The notes: generated by a model from the letters alone, not told the origin. Shown: positions 12,475-28,217, counted from the first letter of the stretch. The stretch: DNA of 64,000 bases from Urechis unicinctus (GCA_034190875.2 CM067351.1:4603926-4667925), one strand, 5' to 3'. Made by a program: numbers and translations.

Positions 12475-13260
12475 AGAACGACTGCATCCGTTTGGAATTG
12501 AGAATCAGGTTTATCTACATACGCTGAAACTTCATGGCTAGTGCTATTCAGCTAACTGTACTTCTTCATCATGCAATAGAAAATTCAATAAATTTTTCTT
12601 TGCTGGATTTATCGCAAATAGTGATTAACATCAAGCAAAGGGTTTATATAGAATAATGATGATAATAGAATACACGGTGTATTAACAAATATATGAATGC
12701 GAGCATTTTCCAAATGTTTGGAATATATTATATCAGATGAACCGATAGTTAATGCAATCGTTCAGTTTCGAAGGCAGTGGGTATTGCGTATGTTAACTAA
12801 ATCAACATACGTGAGCGCATGTTAATATATCATCATGCTGACATTTCACCATCGTTATTTATTGGCCTCCGGCCACATGCCACTATATTGGTCGTCGCAG
12901 CAATAATATGTAAACATAAAATACTACAGCTGTAGAAAATGTATAAGGGTGTTCCCTTAGATAACAATATCATCTACCTTAATTGTATGCTTTGCTTTAG
13001 ACGCGCGACACCGTGAATCAATATTTTACAAAATATATGCTCAGCATCGATTAGTATTAACTACTTGCCGTTACCATACACGGGAAGGAAATTATTTATA
13101 TCGATCACTGGGCAATTAATGATTTGCAAATGGTATCTCTTACCTGTTTGATTAATTGTTTCAAAACATACAGAGCATGAATGTAATCAAAACAATGCCA
13201 AACCGAAATGTGATAAAACCTCATTATTGCTGAATATCAAACTTATAGCGACTCATCATT
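12475..13260. other. Block without partner in unit 2
   Basis: At the same place unit 2 has only a few dozen bases (about 55960-56000). The block of nearly 0.8 kb is AT-rich and has no open frame of note, no inverted ends that I could find, and no simple repeat. It may be an old insertion here or a deletion in unit 2. Confidence 0.45.
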
Positions 13261-14420
13261 GCATAGCTATGTCATATACACGCACTGTGCTCATGATATC
13301 ACAACTGACATATTGAACTGGCAAGTTAATGTTTCCTAGTTTATAGGTACCACGACAAGAATGGAATTCATGGTGTCCAAATGTACAGGGTGAATTGATT
13401 GTTTGGTATGCATGGCTCTTCGTTTGCATTATAGTTAGATAAATAATGTGCATATTTTAATCCATTCACGCCTGCATACGATTAATTACTATTGCGGCCA
13501 GTGTTAGCTTTAAGACACGTAAAGAAATGTATAATCTAACTCTGTGACTATATCGGATCAGCGATCAATATACTATAACAACATGCTTGAAATTCAACAA
13601 ATGGGAAGGCTTTTCTTAATTGATTGCCATGTAATGTTTTTTAACTCGCATACCATTTACATGATATTTGCATTAAATTAATGACCAAAGCCTAACACTG
13701 TTAAACGTATCTATTACATCCCAGTATGTTATTGGTGACATTACCATGCATCTCTATAGGCCATCTGCGGTTATAGTGAATTTTTCCGTGCTATTGACTG
13801 AAAAGGTATAAACGTCCATGCTGATGAAACAAAGCAAACTTACACGGGGAAGAAGTACTTCTTAAGCCGTAAATCTGGATCAAGCACAGGGTATAACTCC
13901 GACAAATCTACTTCCTCAAACTGTTATATTTAAATGTCTTGCTATATGGCATGTATTGGATGCATTGGTATTGTTATTATTTTAGATTGCGCATCACCTG
14001 TTTGCAATTTTTGTGGCATGATCACTGTGAGAAAGCGAGCCAGATCTTGCGTCTTATAAACTCAATCCGTTACCATTTCGTACAGGAGTGCCTTGCGTTA
14101 ATGGTTGCACTGGTTTTGTTCATCAAACCAATTAACAAAACAGCGTATATAACTTTTTCTATTACTGATTTCTTACAACTATCCGGAACAAATAAGGGAC
14201 TTCCCGGCCGATAACAGTGTCAATGCAAGACGCTCATAATTCCCTATCAATATTTTGTAAGTTGGTGCAATAATGCTTAGCTATTTAGCGTAATATAAAT
14301 ATCATCCTTGTAAAGCACCAATAAAGGCATTATTTGGATTGTCTCTGTTTTATATTTCTTTGTGTAACAGTTACAAATGGTACATTATGTTTTAAGAGTT
14401 TATTCGACTGGATTAAATGG
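13260..14420. repeat. Unit 1 segment paired with 56000-57300
   Basis: Anchors are TGGTATGCATGGCT (13403, partner 56145), GTAAGTTGGTGCAATAATG (14257, partner 57146) and AAAGCACCAATAAA (14312, partner near 57198). Between about 13760 and 14210 the match is poor. The copies carry different short frames there (13939-14214 here and 56831-57055 there) that do not align as proteins. Confidence 0.7.
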
Positions 14421-15190
14421 TCAGCCATCATTGCATTAACAAACTTCCGATATATGTAGGATTGATAAAGATGCCACTTAAAATACATTCATTGATCGTT
14501 CACAAAAAAATTCAATGTAAATGGCATAATAAAATTCCACTAACAATCCTATTCAAATGTTGTCTCGAAGGTATCCTAAATATCGGTATTATGTAATCCT
14601 CTTGCTTTAGCATGGTGTCTATAGCCAGCCTGCTATATGCGTACCATGGCTTACGGATGACTTGATCCCGGAGTTACTAAAACTACGATCATATTAAAAG
14701 CTCGGCGTCCACACAATTAATCCACTTTGTTTTACCAAAAAGGCCAAAGTATTATCTGAATAGAAACAAATATTTCATAGCTATGGTGGGAATGACACGC
14801 TGACGCCATTAGTTCGCACTAACCTATTTGTGATCGATTTATCGTGTTATGGCTCAGCACTGGTTTGGTTATAATATTGAATCAGGTACGGGATAAATTC
14901 TTGAATTATATACTAGAGTTCTTTCATAAGCATAGTTCCGGATATATACCCAGACAATCACTTAGAAATATATCGATCCAAAACCCATGTTCATTTTTCG
15001 CACTATATCAATCATGTTCTTTGTTGAACAGTTGCTTTCTGGTTTCTCTAAAATATTGATATACTGATGAATATGCATAAATATATAAGCTCATATGTGA
15101 CGTCATTTAGATTTTAGTTTAACAGTGACTCATTGTGACGACTTCGCTGGACGAATAAGGAGAAACGGAAAAATTGGCTATGGTATCAAA
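14420..15190. other. Block without partner in unit 2
   Basis: Unit 2 passes from the partner of 14420 to the partner of 15190 within about 30 bases (near 57300-57330). This interval of about 770 bp contains a 71-codon frame (14844-15059) with no recognisable motif. I see no inverted ends or simple repeat, so it is simply an unmatched block. Confidence 0.45.
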
Positions 15191-16330
15191 CTCGGTATAG
15201 TCACCACATCAGCTAGTTGTGCGAATAAAAGAACTTCTCATTCGGTGACAGATCCATCTCCGATTATTCTTTAAGCACCCCCCTGTGGTGTTGCCTATTG
15301 AAACTTGCATGAATTTAGTGCGACAAGACTTGAGGGATAGCATACAGACCTCTCATTGAGTGGAAAGCTACTTAATTTAAACTGGGTGTAAGAGCTAATC
15401 AATTATTTATACCATTGAATGTATCATGCTGGTACCCACTATATTGACATTCCGATTTAGTGTACTCTGATTTAACGCGAATTCTGGAAAACCGCGATGA
15501 TTGTTTGGATAATTTAGCAAATTCATTAGGAATGACGCTAATTTGGCACTGATATTTTTTGGACTGTAATACAGCATTATAATGCGGATTTACTGTAGCA
15601 TCTGTCCATAGGAAAACCGCGTAATCATTGACTTTTATATTTATATCGCCCAGCTAGCTGCGTACTTTTCTTACTATTAAAGTACAATCCATGTACCGTA
15701 CGTTTAGGTACATGTGAAGACTCTGATGAGGAAAATTAAGAAGCTGGTGTTAATAGTGCTGACAGTTACTGCGGGTAACTTCTTTAGCGACTCAGGTATG
15801 CAGCAAAATTTCTTAATGATTTGCCGCATTGGCAAAGTAAGCTATTCTAGCCGTTCAAATGAGTCCATATATTCGATGGCCTGTGTAACAAAGAGTTTGC
15901 ACAACTATGGGTTAGTGTTCGTGGGTAAGGAAGAAGCAATGCCCTTTATTTGTCGACAGTATAGACTGATGCTAATTGGCGTGGTCTGGGGATTTTTTTA
16001 ATGTCACTGAATGTTTTGGAACCTCCTCGGAGCTCCCTGGTGACGCAGTTAGTCACGCTGAACGGAGCAAGGCCTTTAAACTCGAATCCTTAGATTCGCA
16101 TAAGATCAAAATACAACCTTCACTGCATCGCGTCATGAAATCAAAAAGATCAAAAAGGTCCAGAACATTAGTTTGGAGGCGGCAGTTTTGATTGTTATCT
16201 CCTCTTGTTTTATTTCTCATTGTCTTTCCATTTAGGTTAACGATGATCTAGCACCGACGTAAGAATGCACTTTATGGATGAATTACTCGATGTATGTCCC
16301 GTTATACATAGAGGCTGGTACAACGCCAAA
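15190..16330. repeat. Unit 1 segment paired with 57315-58209 and 61253-61500
   Basis: The match is strong, with a notably conserved patch at 15967-16046 (partner 58087-58167). The partner is interrupted after its AAGGCCTTTA and resumes at CCTGTTTAAAC, about 3 kb later. This copy reads straight through (AAGGCCTTTAAAC at 16070) and so preserves the empty site of the transposon at 58210. Beyond it GATCAAAAAGGTCCA (16148) pairs with 61328 and CTAGCACCGACGTAA (16248) pairs with 61430. Frames at 15714-16001 and 15976-16191 are not kept in the partner because of a stop and a 1-nt indel. Confidence 0.8.
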
Positions 16331-17129
16331 TAAGGGAAATGAAAGGCGGTGACAATGGTAGCCTCGTCTCTGTTCATGTTATTAACGACGGGGGTCTCTG
16401 CGGCACAGCAGTCTCTGAAAATATATTTCCATTTTTGTTGTAGTCAGTGTGCCTCTGGCTTACAATTAATGTGTGTCAAATATGCAGGACAAAGAAGAGC
16501 GTGTTTTAGTGAAAATTTGGAAAATTGTTTTTAGAATGGTTGTATTGTTATTAAACTACAGCCTGTCGAATTGCTCCCAGTAACAGTTGTGCATAGTGAC
16601 CGAATAATTTCTCCTCACGGCATATTGCAATTAATTTGATCTATTATAAAGGAATAACAAACTCGTTACGGTTAGAAGTTAGGCCAAGAACGTCAATAAC
16701 AGTAATGTTGGATACGTGTAATTTAAAATGCTTTAAGGGTCATGACGTCATTCTTGCCCGAATCTGAAAAAGTGTAATGACGAGTATGTAGACTTCGTCA
16801 CAGCAACAAAGTAAGCTGCTGATAACTAAACATAAAGCAATGCGTCATCATCTTAGATAACTATGAAATGGTGATGTGGTGTGACTACATAACGTGCCTC
16901 TATTGCCTTGTATTTTGAACGAATCGCATAAAGAGAGAGGAACATTCTAGCTCTGGCACCTACTACTGGAGAAGACAATTTGCTCGATGTTTGTGTGGTT
17001 TGAAGATCGCTCTGCCCAAAAGAAATAGTTGTCATATCATGGAGTAGTCTTATATCGGCACCCTACATTGGGTTTCACACGAATATGTTTGGTACCCGCC
17101 AGCAATATAGAGCTGGGTAATTTGATTCC
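16331..17129. other. Weakly matched interval, no gene supported
   Basis: Unit 2 has about 1.7 kb here (61500-63190) and I could not align the two confidently. A fragment at 16860-16900 (GTGATGTGGTGTGACTACAT) resembles the core of module A out of its usual context. A short frame from the ATG at 16355 to 16534 starts with a hydrophobic stretch resembling a signal peptide (VASSLFMLLTTGVSAAQQ), but it has no further support. Confidence 0.35.
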
Positions 17130-17782
17130 GACGTTATGTACATACGCCACATTAGGGCTGGGACATCGATCCTCGTCCAAATGAAGACAGGACATGTTAA
17201 AGCCACATGAGCAACGACTAAAATAAATCACGCCAATATAACATATAATCCTATGAAGCTATGAGCGGCGCTAGGCGTTCCACAATGAGAAGCAAGCATA
17301 AAATTCCACATATGACGTGATTTCTCCGAGTGTCACCTCGATCACATGTCAGGGGACTTTATTATCGTCCATTCAATTCTCATCTAATTAGTCCACGCTC
17401 ACCTTAACGTACAAGGAATAATTGATTCACTTCCTAGTGTGACCCTCCATTAACCATGAGTGAAGCACGTGATGTGACTACATGGTGTGACGATGGATAC
17501 TGTATTTGCGTCAGATAATTTTGCATTTACATTGAGTGCACATAATGATAATAAGAATGTTTATAATTCCCCAGGGGCTATTGTTTTCCACCTGCTATGA
17601 CTTTGGTCTTTGGATAATGAGATATGATGTAACAAAGATAATCTGGCGTGTTCAATTCAATACACTGATAATGAGCATCATTACCCTGCGGACGTAATTC
17701 ACTAATACTGTATGCGAATAAAACCGAAACCATTGTCACAGTGTCATGATACTGTATCATATTGCCCAATCCCCAATTACAT
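17130..17782. repeat. Module A, copy 1
   Basis: Matches 63190-63930 and 18735-19430. Shared landmarks are the GGCGTTCCACA block (17272, partner about 63290), the GATGTGACTACATGG block (17470) and the TTCAATTCAATACACTGATAATG block (about 17650). It runs directly into a TA array at about 17783, as copy 3 does at 63935. Confidence 0.8.
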
Positions 17783-17806
17783 ACACATATATATATATAT
17801 ATATAT

Positions 17807-17898
<92 letters not shown>

Positions 17899-18128
17899 AT
17901 ATATATCTATATATATCTATATATATATATATATATATATCTCTATATATATCTATATATATCTCTATATAGATACATATATATCTATATATATATCTAT
18001 ATATAAATATATATATGTATATATATATGTATACATATATAAATAAATATATAAACATATATATATGTATAGATATATATACATATATATATATATGTAT
18101 ACATATACATATATGCGTATATATAGCA
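17783..18128. repeat. TA-rich array
   Basis: About 0.35 kb of TA, with a long pure run in the first part and ATCT-type and ATGT-type variants later. It separates module A copy 1 from module X copy 1. Frames called through it on both strands are artefacts. Confidence 0.95.
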
Positions 18129-18129
18129 T

Positions 18130-18735
18130 TTCACGCCCCTTAATAACGCTTTTGCTGACTTGAATGTCCTGATGGAACCCACAATATACCTTCAATTGCA
18201 GGATTTGTATCTGCACCTCATGAAACATGATGGTTGCATGCATCGTTATGCGGAAATTTCCTGTATCATGAGATAATTATTATTATCAACAATAGACTAC
18301 CAATGTATTCTCGTGTTCTGTGTTACCGATCTACTTGGACTTTATTTGGGTTCTAACTGTGTATATTCACCGTAGCTGAGGATTGAAATATTTTAAAGCT
18401 AGCATAACTGCGTTATAATTATAAAATATGTCTTGTTCTTTTCAGCCTTTTGCACTCTACTGAAAAAATGAGACATTTCAACAAGTGTCTGATCAAAAGA
18501 CCATATATTTCGCCACAAAAGACACCGTACGATCTGCCCTCTGCATACGGTGTCTCTTTCATCACAACATAATAAAGACCAGCAGTAGACAGATCCATTA
18601 GCAAATTGATCGAGCAACATGAGTGCCTAGCGAAAGCAATCTAATAGCAGCGTGGTCTAGGATTACCCTTCACCTACCAGAGCTTAACTTTCTTCTGCAG
18701 TTTGATTTGGTGGTCAATTAGGGTAGTGCCATCAT
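18130..18735. repeat. Module X, copy 1
   Basis: From about 18270 onward it matches 21500-21925. Anchors are the GTTCTGTGTTACCGATCTAC area (18315, partner 21550), the CTGATCAAAAGACCAT block (18489, partner 21711) and CACAACATAATAAAG (18564, partner about 21775). Both copies follow a TA array. The two overlapping minus-strand frames at 18399-18620 are not kept in the partner. Confidence 0.7.
18520..18555. other. Perfect 10-bp stem-loop
   Basis: AGACACCGTA (18520-18529) and its exact complement TACGGTGTCT (18546-18555) enclose a 16-nt loop rich in pyrimidines. It lies inside module X. The matching part of the second copy (about 21735-21770) does not keep the pairing. This argues against strong conserved function. 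Confidence 0.75.
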
Positions 18736-20250
18736 ATAATTCTATGAATCATTGAACGGCACTAAGCGATTCACACCCATGCTTTGTCCAAAGTTCCGGC
18801 ATGTAAATACCACGCTGTAAACACTGTAAAGCAAGTGTAATATTCCACCTATGATGTGATTTCATCGAATCGTCACCCTGATCAAATGTCAGGTGACCAT
18901 GTTATCGTCGATTCAACTAACCAAACTAGCACATGCGCCCTAACGTAGAAGGCATAATTGCTTCCTCTTGTGACCGACCCAGCTGTGAGGCACGTGGTGT
19001 GACTACATAGCACGACGACAGATGCTGCATTTGCGCCAGATGACTTGGCAACTCGATGATTTTGCATTTACAATGATTGCACATAATGGTGTAATGAATG
19101 TCTTTAATTCCCCACGGACTTTTGTTTTCCGCCTGCGACTGCTGTGTCACAGCGATCCAATTGTGATGGCTTTGGTCTGTGGCATCTCCATAACGGATAA
19201 CTAAACATATAAATGATCTAACTTACATCATTTAGCGTGTTTAATTCAATACACCGATAATGGACATAATTCCCCTTTGGACGTAAGGTACAAGTACGGT
19301 ATGTGAAATGAAACAGAAAGCCATCATTGGGCCCATCAGCAGTCTCTTGATTCTCTATTAAGTTGCCCATCCAATCGAACCTCAATAAAAGCCACGGCAC
19401 AACATTGTTCTAGCATTTAATGTTTAGTGTCGAAACAATTATGTTGTTTAAGTGAAGCCTGAGGTAAATAATAGTAAAGTGAAGTAAACAAATCACGGTT
19501 TTTCAATTAACCAAAAAGAGCGATAAAATGTTAATGGTGTGGCTCGATTATTAGCTGTATGAGTGATGTGGTTGCTATTTACGCTGCACTATTTGGTACA
19601 CTGGTAAAATTCCCGTGATTAACGATATGTAACGCACCAATTAATAAACCACGTAATGTGCGGCTATCATTGGCCGGGTGAACATTTGCCATGACACCTA
19701 TTTGTGTGGCTTTAAGTGGTGGCTGGAACATCAGCTATTGGCTGTTGTGTATTTATAATAACATCGATACTGCCATGATAAACAGAGCACATCGTTATCC
19801 CACAGCATAGCGAGATAATAGTGAGGTGCATGTTATTGAAATATATGTGATAATGTCATCTCAGAAGTATGGAAAATATCAGATATGAAAGATAAATTAA
19901 AGAAATGACCTAAGATTGAGAGTAGACAATTAAGAGAGTTCATTTTTAAGTCACATACATTCACCGCCAGTTATCCTAAATTGTCGTCCATTTTAAACGC
20001 GCCTCGTTAACAACTTACATTTAAATTGGAGAGATCATTTTCTACTTCGGGTAACTATGCCTGTGCTAGCCTCAAGGAATCTAATCCAATTCGTTGATGC
20101 ATGTCAATTTCACAATTGCATAACATAAGCCAGATATTATGCATTGAAAATTTATCTCCTTCAATGATATTGCGGTGAATTATGGTTTCGAATACAAGTA
20201 TGCTTTGCCGGTGTTTAGAAAAGTCAAAGGTGCCATACGTTCTGAAGAAA
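18735..20250. repeat. Module A, copy 2, and following segment (unit 2 start)
   Basis: This is the longest copy. It includes the part before the window start (18735-18960) and matches 1-1170 from 18963 onward. Landmarks are GCGCCAGATGACTTGGCAAC (19033), ACGATATGTAACGCACCAAT (19621) and TTTGCCGGTGTTTAGAAAAG (20203). Small overlapping frames around 18882-19204 occur on both strands and are not kept in the other copies. Confidence 0.8.
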
Positions 20251-21225
<975 letters not shown>

Positions 21226-21499
21226 ATAATGCCGTATTGATTATATATAAGGCAAAACAGTGTGGGAGATTTTCCTTTGTGCATGAGTAGCTACTTTATG
21301 TCTAAAACAGATGAGCTTACTTTAAGAGAATGTGTGATCACAGGATCTCCACCAACTGTTGTTGATTCAGCTCTAATTGCATGGACATAGAGTAAACGCC
21401 GTGGATAGACTTGCGTAGCAAGGCATGGGACTGGGTGATGGGAATATACGCAAGGGTATTATGTGTCTGCGTATGCAAGTAATCAATTAAGTAATTGAA
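21226..21499. other. Spacer, no feature seen
   Basis: Lies between the TA array and the matched part of module X. It shows no convincing similarity to 18130-18270 and contains no frame worth reporting. Confidence 0.4.
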
Positions 21500-21925
21500 G
21501 CCACCTATCACCGATACTAAACTTTAGGTTACCCATGTGTTCGCTTGTTCTGTGATACCACTCGGACACTGACTGGGTTCTCTTTATTTATGTTCCGAAG
21601 CTGATGACTGAAATATTTTCAAAGCTGGAATTATTGTCTTTTATATGAAAATTATTGTTCCGTCTGTAACGCCCTATCGAAATAATTAAACATTCTATCC
21701 ATTACGTGACTGATCAAAAAGACCATTTAATTAGCAACAAAAGTCCTCCCGTCGCATAGAGTTCCTCGCACACCACAACATAATCAATAGTGACATACCC
21801 TTTAACAAAGTGATCGAGAAACATATAAGTGCTGCCTCAGTCTCAGATAACCCTTCACATACCTGCGCTAAAGGTCCTTCTGCAATTCCATTTGGTTGTC
21901 CATTAGGATAGTGTCATTGATTAAT
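21500..21925. repeat. Module X, copy 2
   Basis: Matches 18270-18735 collinearly. The last shared blocks are CAGATAACCCTTCACATACC (partner near 18660) and the TTAGGATAGTG block at its right end. It lacks the perfect stem-loop of copy 1. Confidence 0.7.
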
Positions 21926-22656
21926 GTATTAGGGCGCATTTGTGAGAATGGGTTAATATAAGAGCCGTGTTGTAACCATTGCTTGACCTATTGTGATTGC
22001 TTTCGGTGGAATAATATCCAAATATTTAATGAATTAATTAAACGGAAGTATAACACTCGTCATATCTCAACTCCACCACAGTATAATAACAGTAATAGCG
22101 GTTCGTTTTAGTTTGCCATGTCTGAGGCTAGCTATTTGCTGATGCATACACGATAAACCGAAGATTAAGCTATGCAGGAATACGTATAAGGCCGTCAGAC
22201 GTCATCGGCTATTAAAATATGCTGTTCACATCGTTCAATACCTTGATAAATAAAAGGACAGCATTTCGCGGCAAAGCATATCTAGATCATAAACTTAAGC
22301 TTTGTTACACAATTAAATATTATTAATTGCATATAATGCATTGTATTCAACATTTGTTAAAAAGTAAATTGGTTTTTAGCCCTCACAAAAGGATGAGATT
22401 CATTAGCTGGTAATCACGTATTACCGGCTTTTGAATCCCAAATCGACTTATCAATCAATACTTACTCGCATTCTGCTGGTTCATGGCATGGTAACACGTG
22501 ATTAGTATTCAATGTGCACATATTCGTCACAAGCATCGCTGACATGTTAAATATAAATTCGCCAAAACGTTTTACCATCAAGCAATAACTACTGTTGAAA
22601 ATATATAATATTCTAGAATCATCTCTACTGCTATTAACTTGTTCCATGTGTGAGTA
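21926..22656. other. Spacer, no gene supported
   Basis: AT-rich unique-looking sequence. The only frame (minus, 22462-22647, 61 codons) has no recognisable feature. Confidence 0.4.
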
Positions 22657-22669
22657 GGGGGGGGGGGGG
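22657..22669 (+). repeat. Run of 13 G
   Basis: Thirteen consecutive G on the plus strand, 18 bases before a long TA array. It is the longest G run in the window. Confidence 0.95.
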
Positions 22670-22687
22670 CAGGCTAACTGTCAAAGT

Positions 22688-23955
<1,268 letters not shown>

Positions 23956-25249
23956 GCTGCTGCCGATTTATAATATTGAACTGATGAAATTGTTGATCCG
24001 CAAGTGCTATCGCTAGAATCAATATCAACCTAAAGGATTACGAGAGTATCGCCTTTTCCATGTCTAAGCATGAAAGTCATGCCTGGGTGCGCTTTGTTAC
24101 GGTGCATGTGTTTCTTGAGCGAGCCATTTATGAACCAACGTTTGTTGCAGCACCATATGACAGTGAGAAAAAAACTTCATATATTATGCAAGTAGTCACG
24201 TTCAAGGTATCTTGGCTTTCTACTGTAAGTTGTATGTACTGAACAATATGAAACGGGTACAAAGCCTGGTCTATTTGTACTACTATTTGTGCAACTACAT
24301 GAAGTGACTCTACGCCCCTGTAAATGTTCACGTCGTGTATTTTAAATTAGAAAACAAACGGTGAGTGCTTATCAGCAGGAAGAGCCAACGTCCCATCGTC
24401 TCTGTGGATTACACGGGAGCTGCGATAATCGAATTCTGAATGAGATTTAGCGCCAACTGTCTAACGGAACGCTGAGTAAGGAGACGATCCACACATATAA
24501 CTTTCCGCATCAACAAGCGACATGAAACATCATCAGCCAAAGAAGATACATCACACTCAATAATGTGCCTATCAATAAACTGCAGGGCCATATATGCAGC
24601 AACGAAGCTTGGATTTATTTCGAGGTTGTGATACAGGACTACACAGACGATCATTACAGTCAATGCTATTGTTATGCTTGTGAAGCGGATAACGGTCATT
24701 GTGAGTTGCATGCTGGTTATGTGCTCCACTACGAAATCTACTTGCTTAAATCAGACACTGTGAACAGGTTTTGCTGAATATCAGTAGGGAAAAAATTTGG
24801 CAATTGCTTGATTATACATTAAGGGCATATATCGGCATATTATGACAATTCATTTTCGCATATGTTTAGGCGGCAGTTACATTATTCGTAACGGAAGCAA
24901 TTGTGCATGCATGGTACACATCATTTGTCGGATCACACACAGATGACGTAGATGCATTCAAGTGGCAAGGGACGAATAAACAAAGATATCAAGGCGAGTC
25001 GTAATTTGTTCTGCAGTCGGTAATTATAATGGATATATTGGGGTGTTACGTCAATTTAAACAACAAGGTTATATCGCGACGGTGATGGATGAGGACGATT
25101 TCGATGCATGGACTTTTCCTCTCAAGTGTATCTACTTGGCGCAAGCCATTCCTCTTGTTAAGATAAGAACGCCATTAAGCGTGAACATCTCATCACAAGT
25201 AACCAATGAAGTTTTCGCACATAGGGAATGAACCAACAGTCGGTGCGTC
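23956..25249. other. Unmatched segment, no gene supported
   Basis: This 1.3 kb carries several short frames on both strands (plus 24060-24242, 24565-24777 and 25043-25231; minus 24128-24331 and 24409-24729). The 106-codon minus frame and the 70-codon plus frame overlap on opposite strands. None has a motif I recognise. It takes the place of 1171-1799 of unit 1 but does not align with it. Confidence 0.35.
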
Positions 25250-26153
25250 AAAAGGCGATCAATCTAACCACTACTGCAGGTGAACCGGCTTCTCGAAGTT
25301 GACACTTTGAAGAGCCAATCCAGTGAAAAGAATAGTGGTTCTCATGAGTTACTGAGATAACAATTATGTTCAAATTGATAAAACCGTGTAAGCTTTTCTA
25401 TTAGCATTGTATTTCTATTTACTATGCTCGCAATATTAAGTGAACGAGCCTTCTCATTGAGCGAGTATTTGTCCTTCATGTGGCCACTAACGTATCACTT
25501 TGAATGCTTGGTGCCTATTGTCATTACATTATCCGTAAACAACCAGCCATACTTTTACGAATTAAGCTTGCTATAGATCACTTGCTCCTGTCATGCAGTC
25601 ATCTATGAACTTGATGGATATTTTTCTGACTTTTGGCGTCGCAAATAATACTGCAGCCTTGGCATTAGCAGTTTACTAGGATTGTTGTTTCTTAGTTGTT
25701 ACTCGTAGCTGCATTTCAGGGGGACTGGCGATGAAACCTGGGGTAAGGTAACAAAGCAATGTGCGCCGGAGACATCCAAAAAACCATTGGCAATACAAAG
25801 CCAATCACATGTAGGCGGGGCAGCTTTGTTGACTCACGTTTATGGTAAACTCGCATTCAAACAGATTGATGATTGATTAAGCACACCTCGTTGTATAATG
25901 TACAGTCTCGGTAGTCCCCACGATAGCTTAGATCACAGGGGTGTATGGGAAAACGGTGTAATGCGTACAATAATTAATTCTTCAACTTTTGTGTCGATCG
26001 TATGACGTATTCATGGCCTAGCTTCATCGACAAATTGCTCAGACATCTAAATATTAATATACACAGTTAACGTTGTGTTCCAGCAGCTACCATGTGTAGA
26101 ATTAGTGCACATGCTAGCGTCAGTAGGTAGGGCACCAGCAAAATATAATCTGT
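25250..26153. repeat. Unit 2 segment paired with 1800-2783
   Basis: See the unit 1 partner. The pairing ends at AGCAAAATATAATC near 26143, after which the sequence has no counterpart in unit 1. Confidence 0.75.
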
Positions 26154-28217
26154 GGGCCCCTAGATAACAACAAACACGATTTACACATCGCGGCTTACAT
26201 AAATAACATCCAACTACTGCTAATAGGTTCGATCAAAGTTCCGCAGAGATTGCACACGACAAAGAAGCATGCAATATTTCGTTGTATTTGGTATGCATTC
26301 ATGATAACGAAGTTAAATGTAAACACGTTAACGATGTTATTTGTCTCAGACCAAGTAATATATAGGATTTGTTTAATTCGTAAATTACGGTGTCAAACGG
26401 GCTAGAACGATATCTTAAATCAACTTTATATAAATGTCAACAGCTCAGTGTTAGCGCATTCGCTTTCGAAAACAATTGCTATTTTGGACCGTATATGCGA
26501 CAAACAAGAATATAGAATATTATCGGGTGACACCATTGATAGAATATGTGCCATACCCTATTCTATCGTTCATTATTGAACAGGCTTCAAATGTGTCGTT
26601 GCAATCAAATATTATGATAAATCAGTTGATAAGCTTTTTGGACATTGTGTCAGTTGCAATCTGGCCGCCGCAATTCGTTGCTGCCCGTTAACGTTGATTT
26701 AAAACTATCCAAACCTCTGGTCGTCGTCTCATCAGACAGATATAAGTCAATAATGATACTGCAATTACATTTACAGAACGACTCTCTGTTGAGTTGCTGG
26801 CGCTCTTGCATTAAATAGGTGTTGACGATTGAACATACTCATATGATCATTTAGCCGCTATATTGTAGAGACTTGTAGACAGATTCCACTAAACCATCCC
26901 AACCCGCATATGCAGCGACGGCACTCACAACAAACGTTGAAGTAATGTTATCATTGGTAAGAATCAATAAACATGCTGCTTAGCACATCAAGCGAGTGCA
27001 ATCATAATCATACTTAAGGTTACAAACAAACAAAAAGACGAAAAGCCTACTGGAAACAGTATCTTTAGAGATGTCTGCCAAGACCACTCCGCCAAAGAAA
27101 TAACATGCTATGCTTATAGCCACGATAAACTCCATCTGGCGGTCACGATATCGACGGCTACATTAAAGTGCAAACAGCAAGTAAATAAATAAATTTACAG
27201 GCCTACGAAGTTTAAAGTTATTGAACATATTCGTCGGCTACCAAAGCTACTAAAACTCATGTTAATTCTTGTCAGAATCGAAGCAATTGCAGTTTATTTC
27301 TATGCATTGTTTCTTCTTCGCCATGAAGTGATATTGTTTTTTTCTTTTAGAAGCGCAAAATGTTATTTTTACTTGCGAGATAACAGTGATATTTCTATAG
27401 AATTCTTGAGTAATAGGCTAAGAGTAAATCAGGATATCGAGTACAGCTAGACTATCATGCTATTGCTTCGTGTACGTCGTTAAAACTCATTATTGGCAAA
27501 TTACAATAACACGCTACCATACAGCCTCAACTATTATCAGAAAACTAAAAGCATTATCCGACAGCCGTGAAGTCGTTTTCGTAAATTGGCAATAAAAACA
27601 CTTATTTTCCGTTCTAGGACTTTATTTATTTAATTTCGAGTGACTTTGGCGAGGCTTCTTTTGACAACATGGGATAACCGCAATTATTTAAATGTTGTCA
27701 ATAACATAGTCTTGCAATTGATATTTCACTTGCATATCTATAATATAATCTCCAAATTAGCTTTATTACTACTGCATATAGCAAGCATATTCCCCCCAGT
27801 TCACACGCTTTATATTGCAAGCAGCACCATACTGATGCCCCTTCTATTTCAACCATCTATTTATGTCGCCAATGATACACCCATACTTGCCTTAATAAGG
27901 TCCAAACATGAACCGATGGGGACCAATTCAATTTTGGTATGAGTTCGTCTGCTTACTTGGGTGGATGCGATAAATGAATATTCTGCTTTGGTGCCAACTC
28001 TAGATTCTGTCATCTAGTAAATTGAGTCGATTTGGTTTTCCATATCACTGGCAATCCAAAACGTCAACTGGGCAACGGGTTATCTATCATATAACTATAG
28101 TAATCGTGCTTGAATCCACACCAGAAGAGAGCAATTGTCTCGTGAATCACTGTTAAAAGTGTCTTAACTGTCTGGTTTTAATGACTAGTTAGCATTGAAA
28201 ACAAATCTTCGATAACT
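26154..28217. other. Left part of 19.5 kb unit-2-only block
   Basis: About 2 kb of AT-rich sequence without a partner. Frames at 26476-26691, 27259-27450 and 27640-27942 are short. The last (100 codons) is rich in hydrophobic residues but has no clear start or motif. I see no RNA gene. Confidence 0.35.

Noticed and set aside
13939-14214. 91-codon frame as a homologue of 56831-57055
   Set aside because: The two frames lie at matching places, but neither the proteins nor the DNA align well. Similarity of position alone is not enough.
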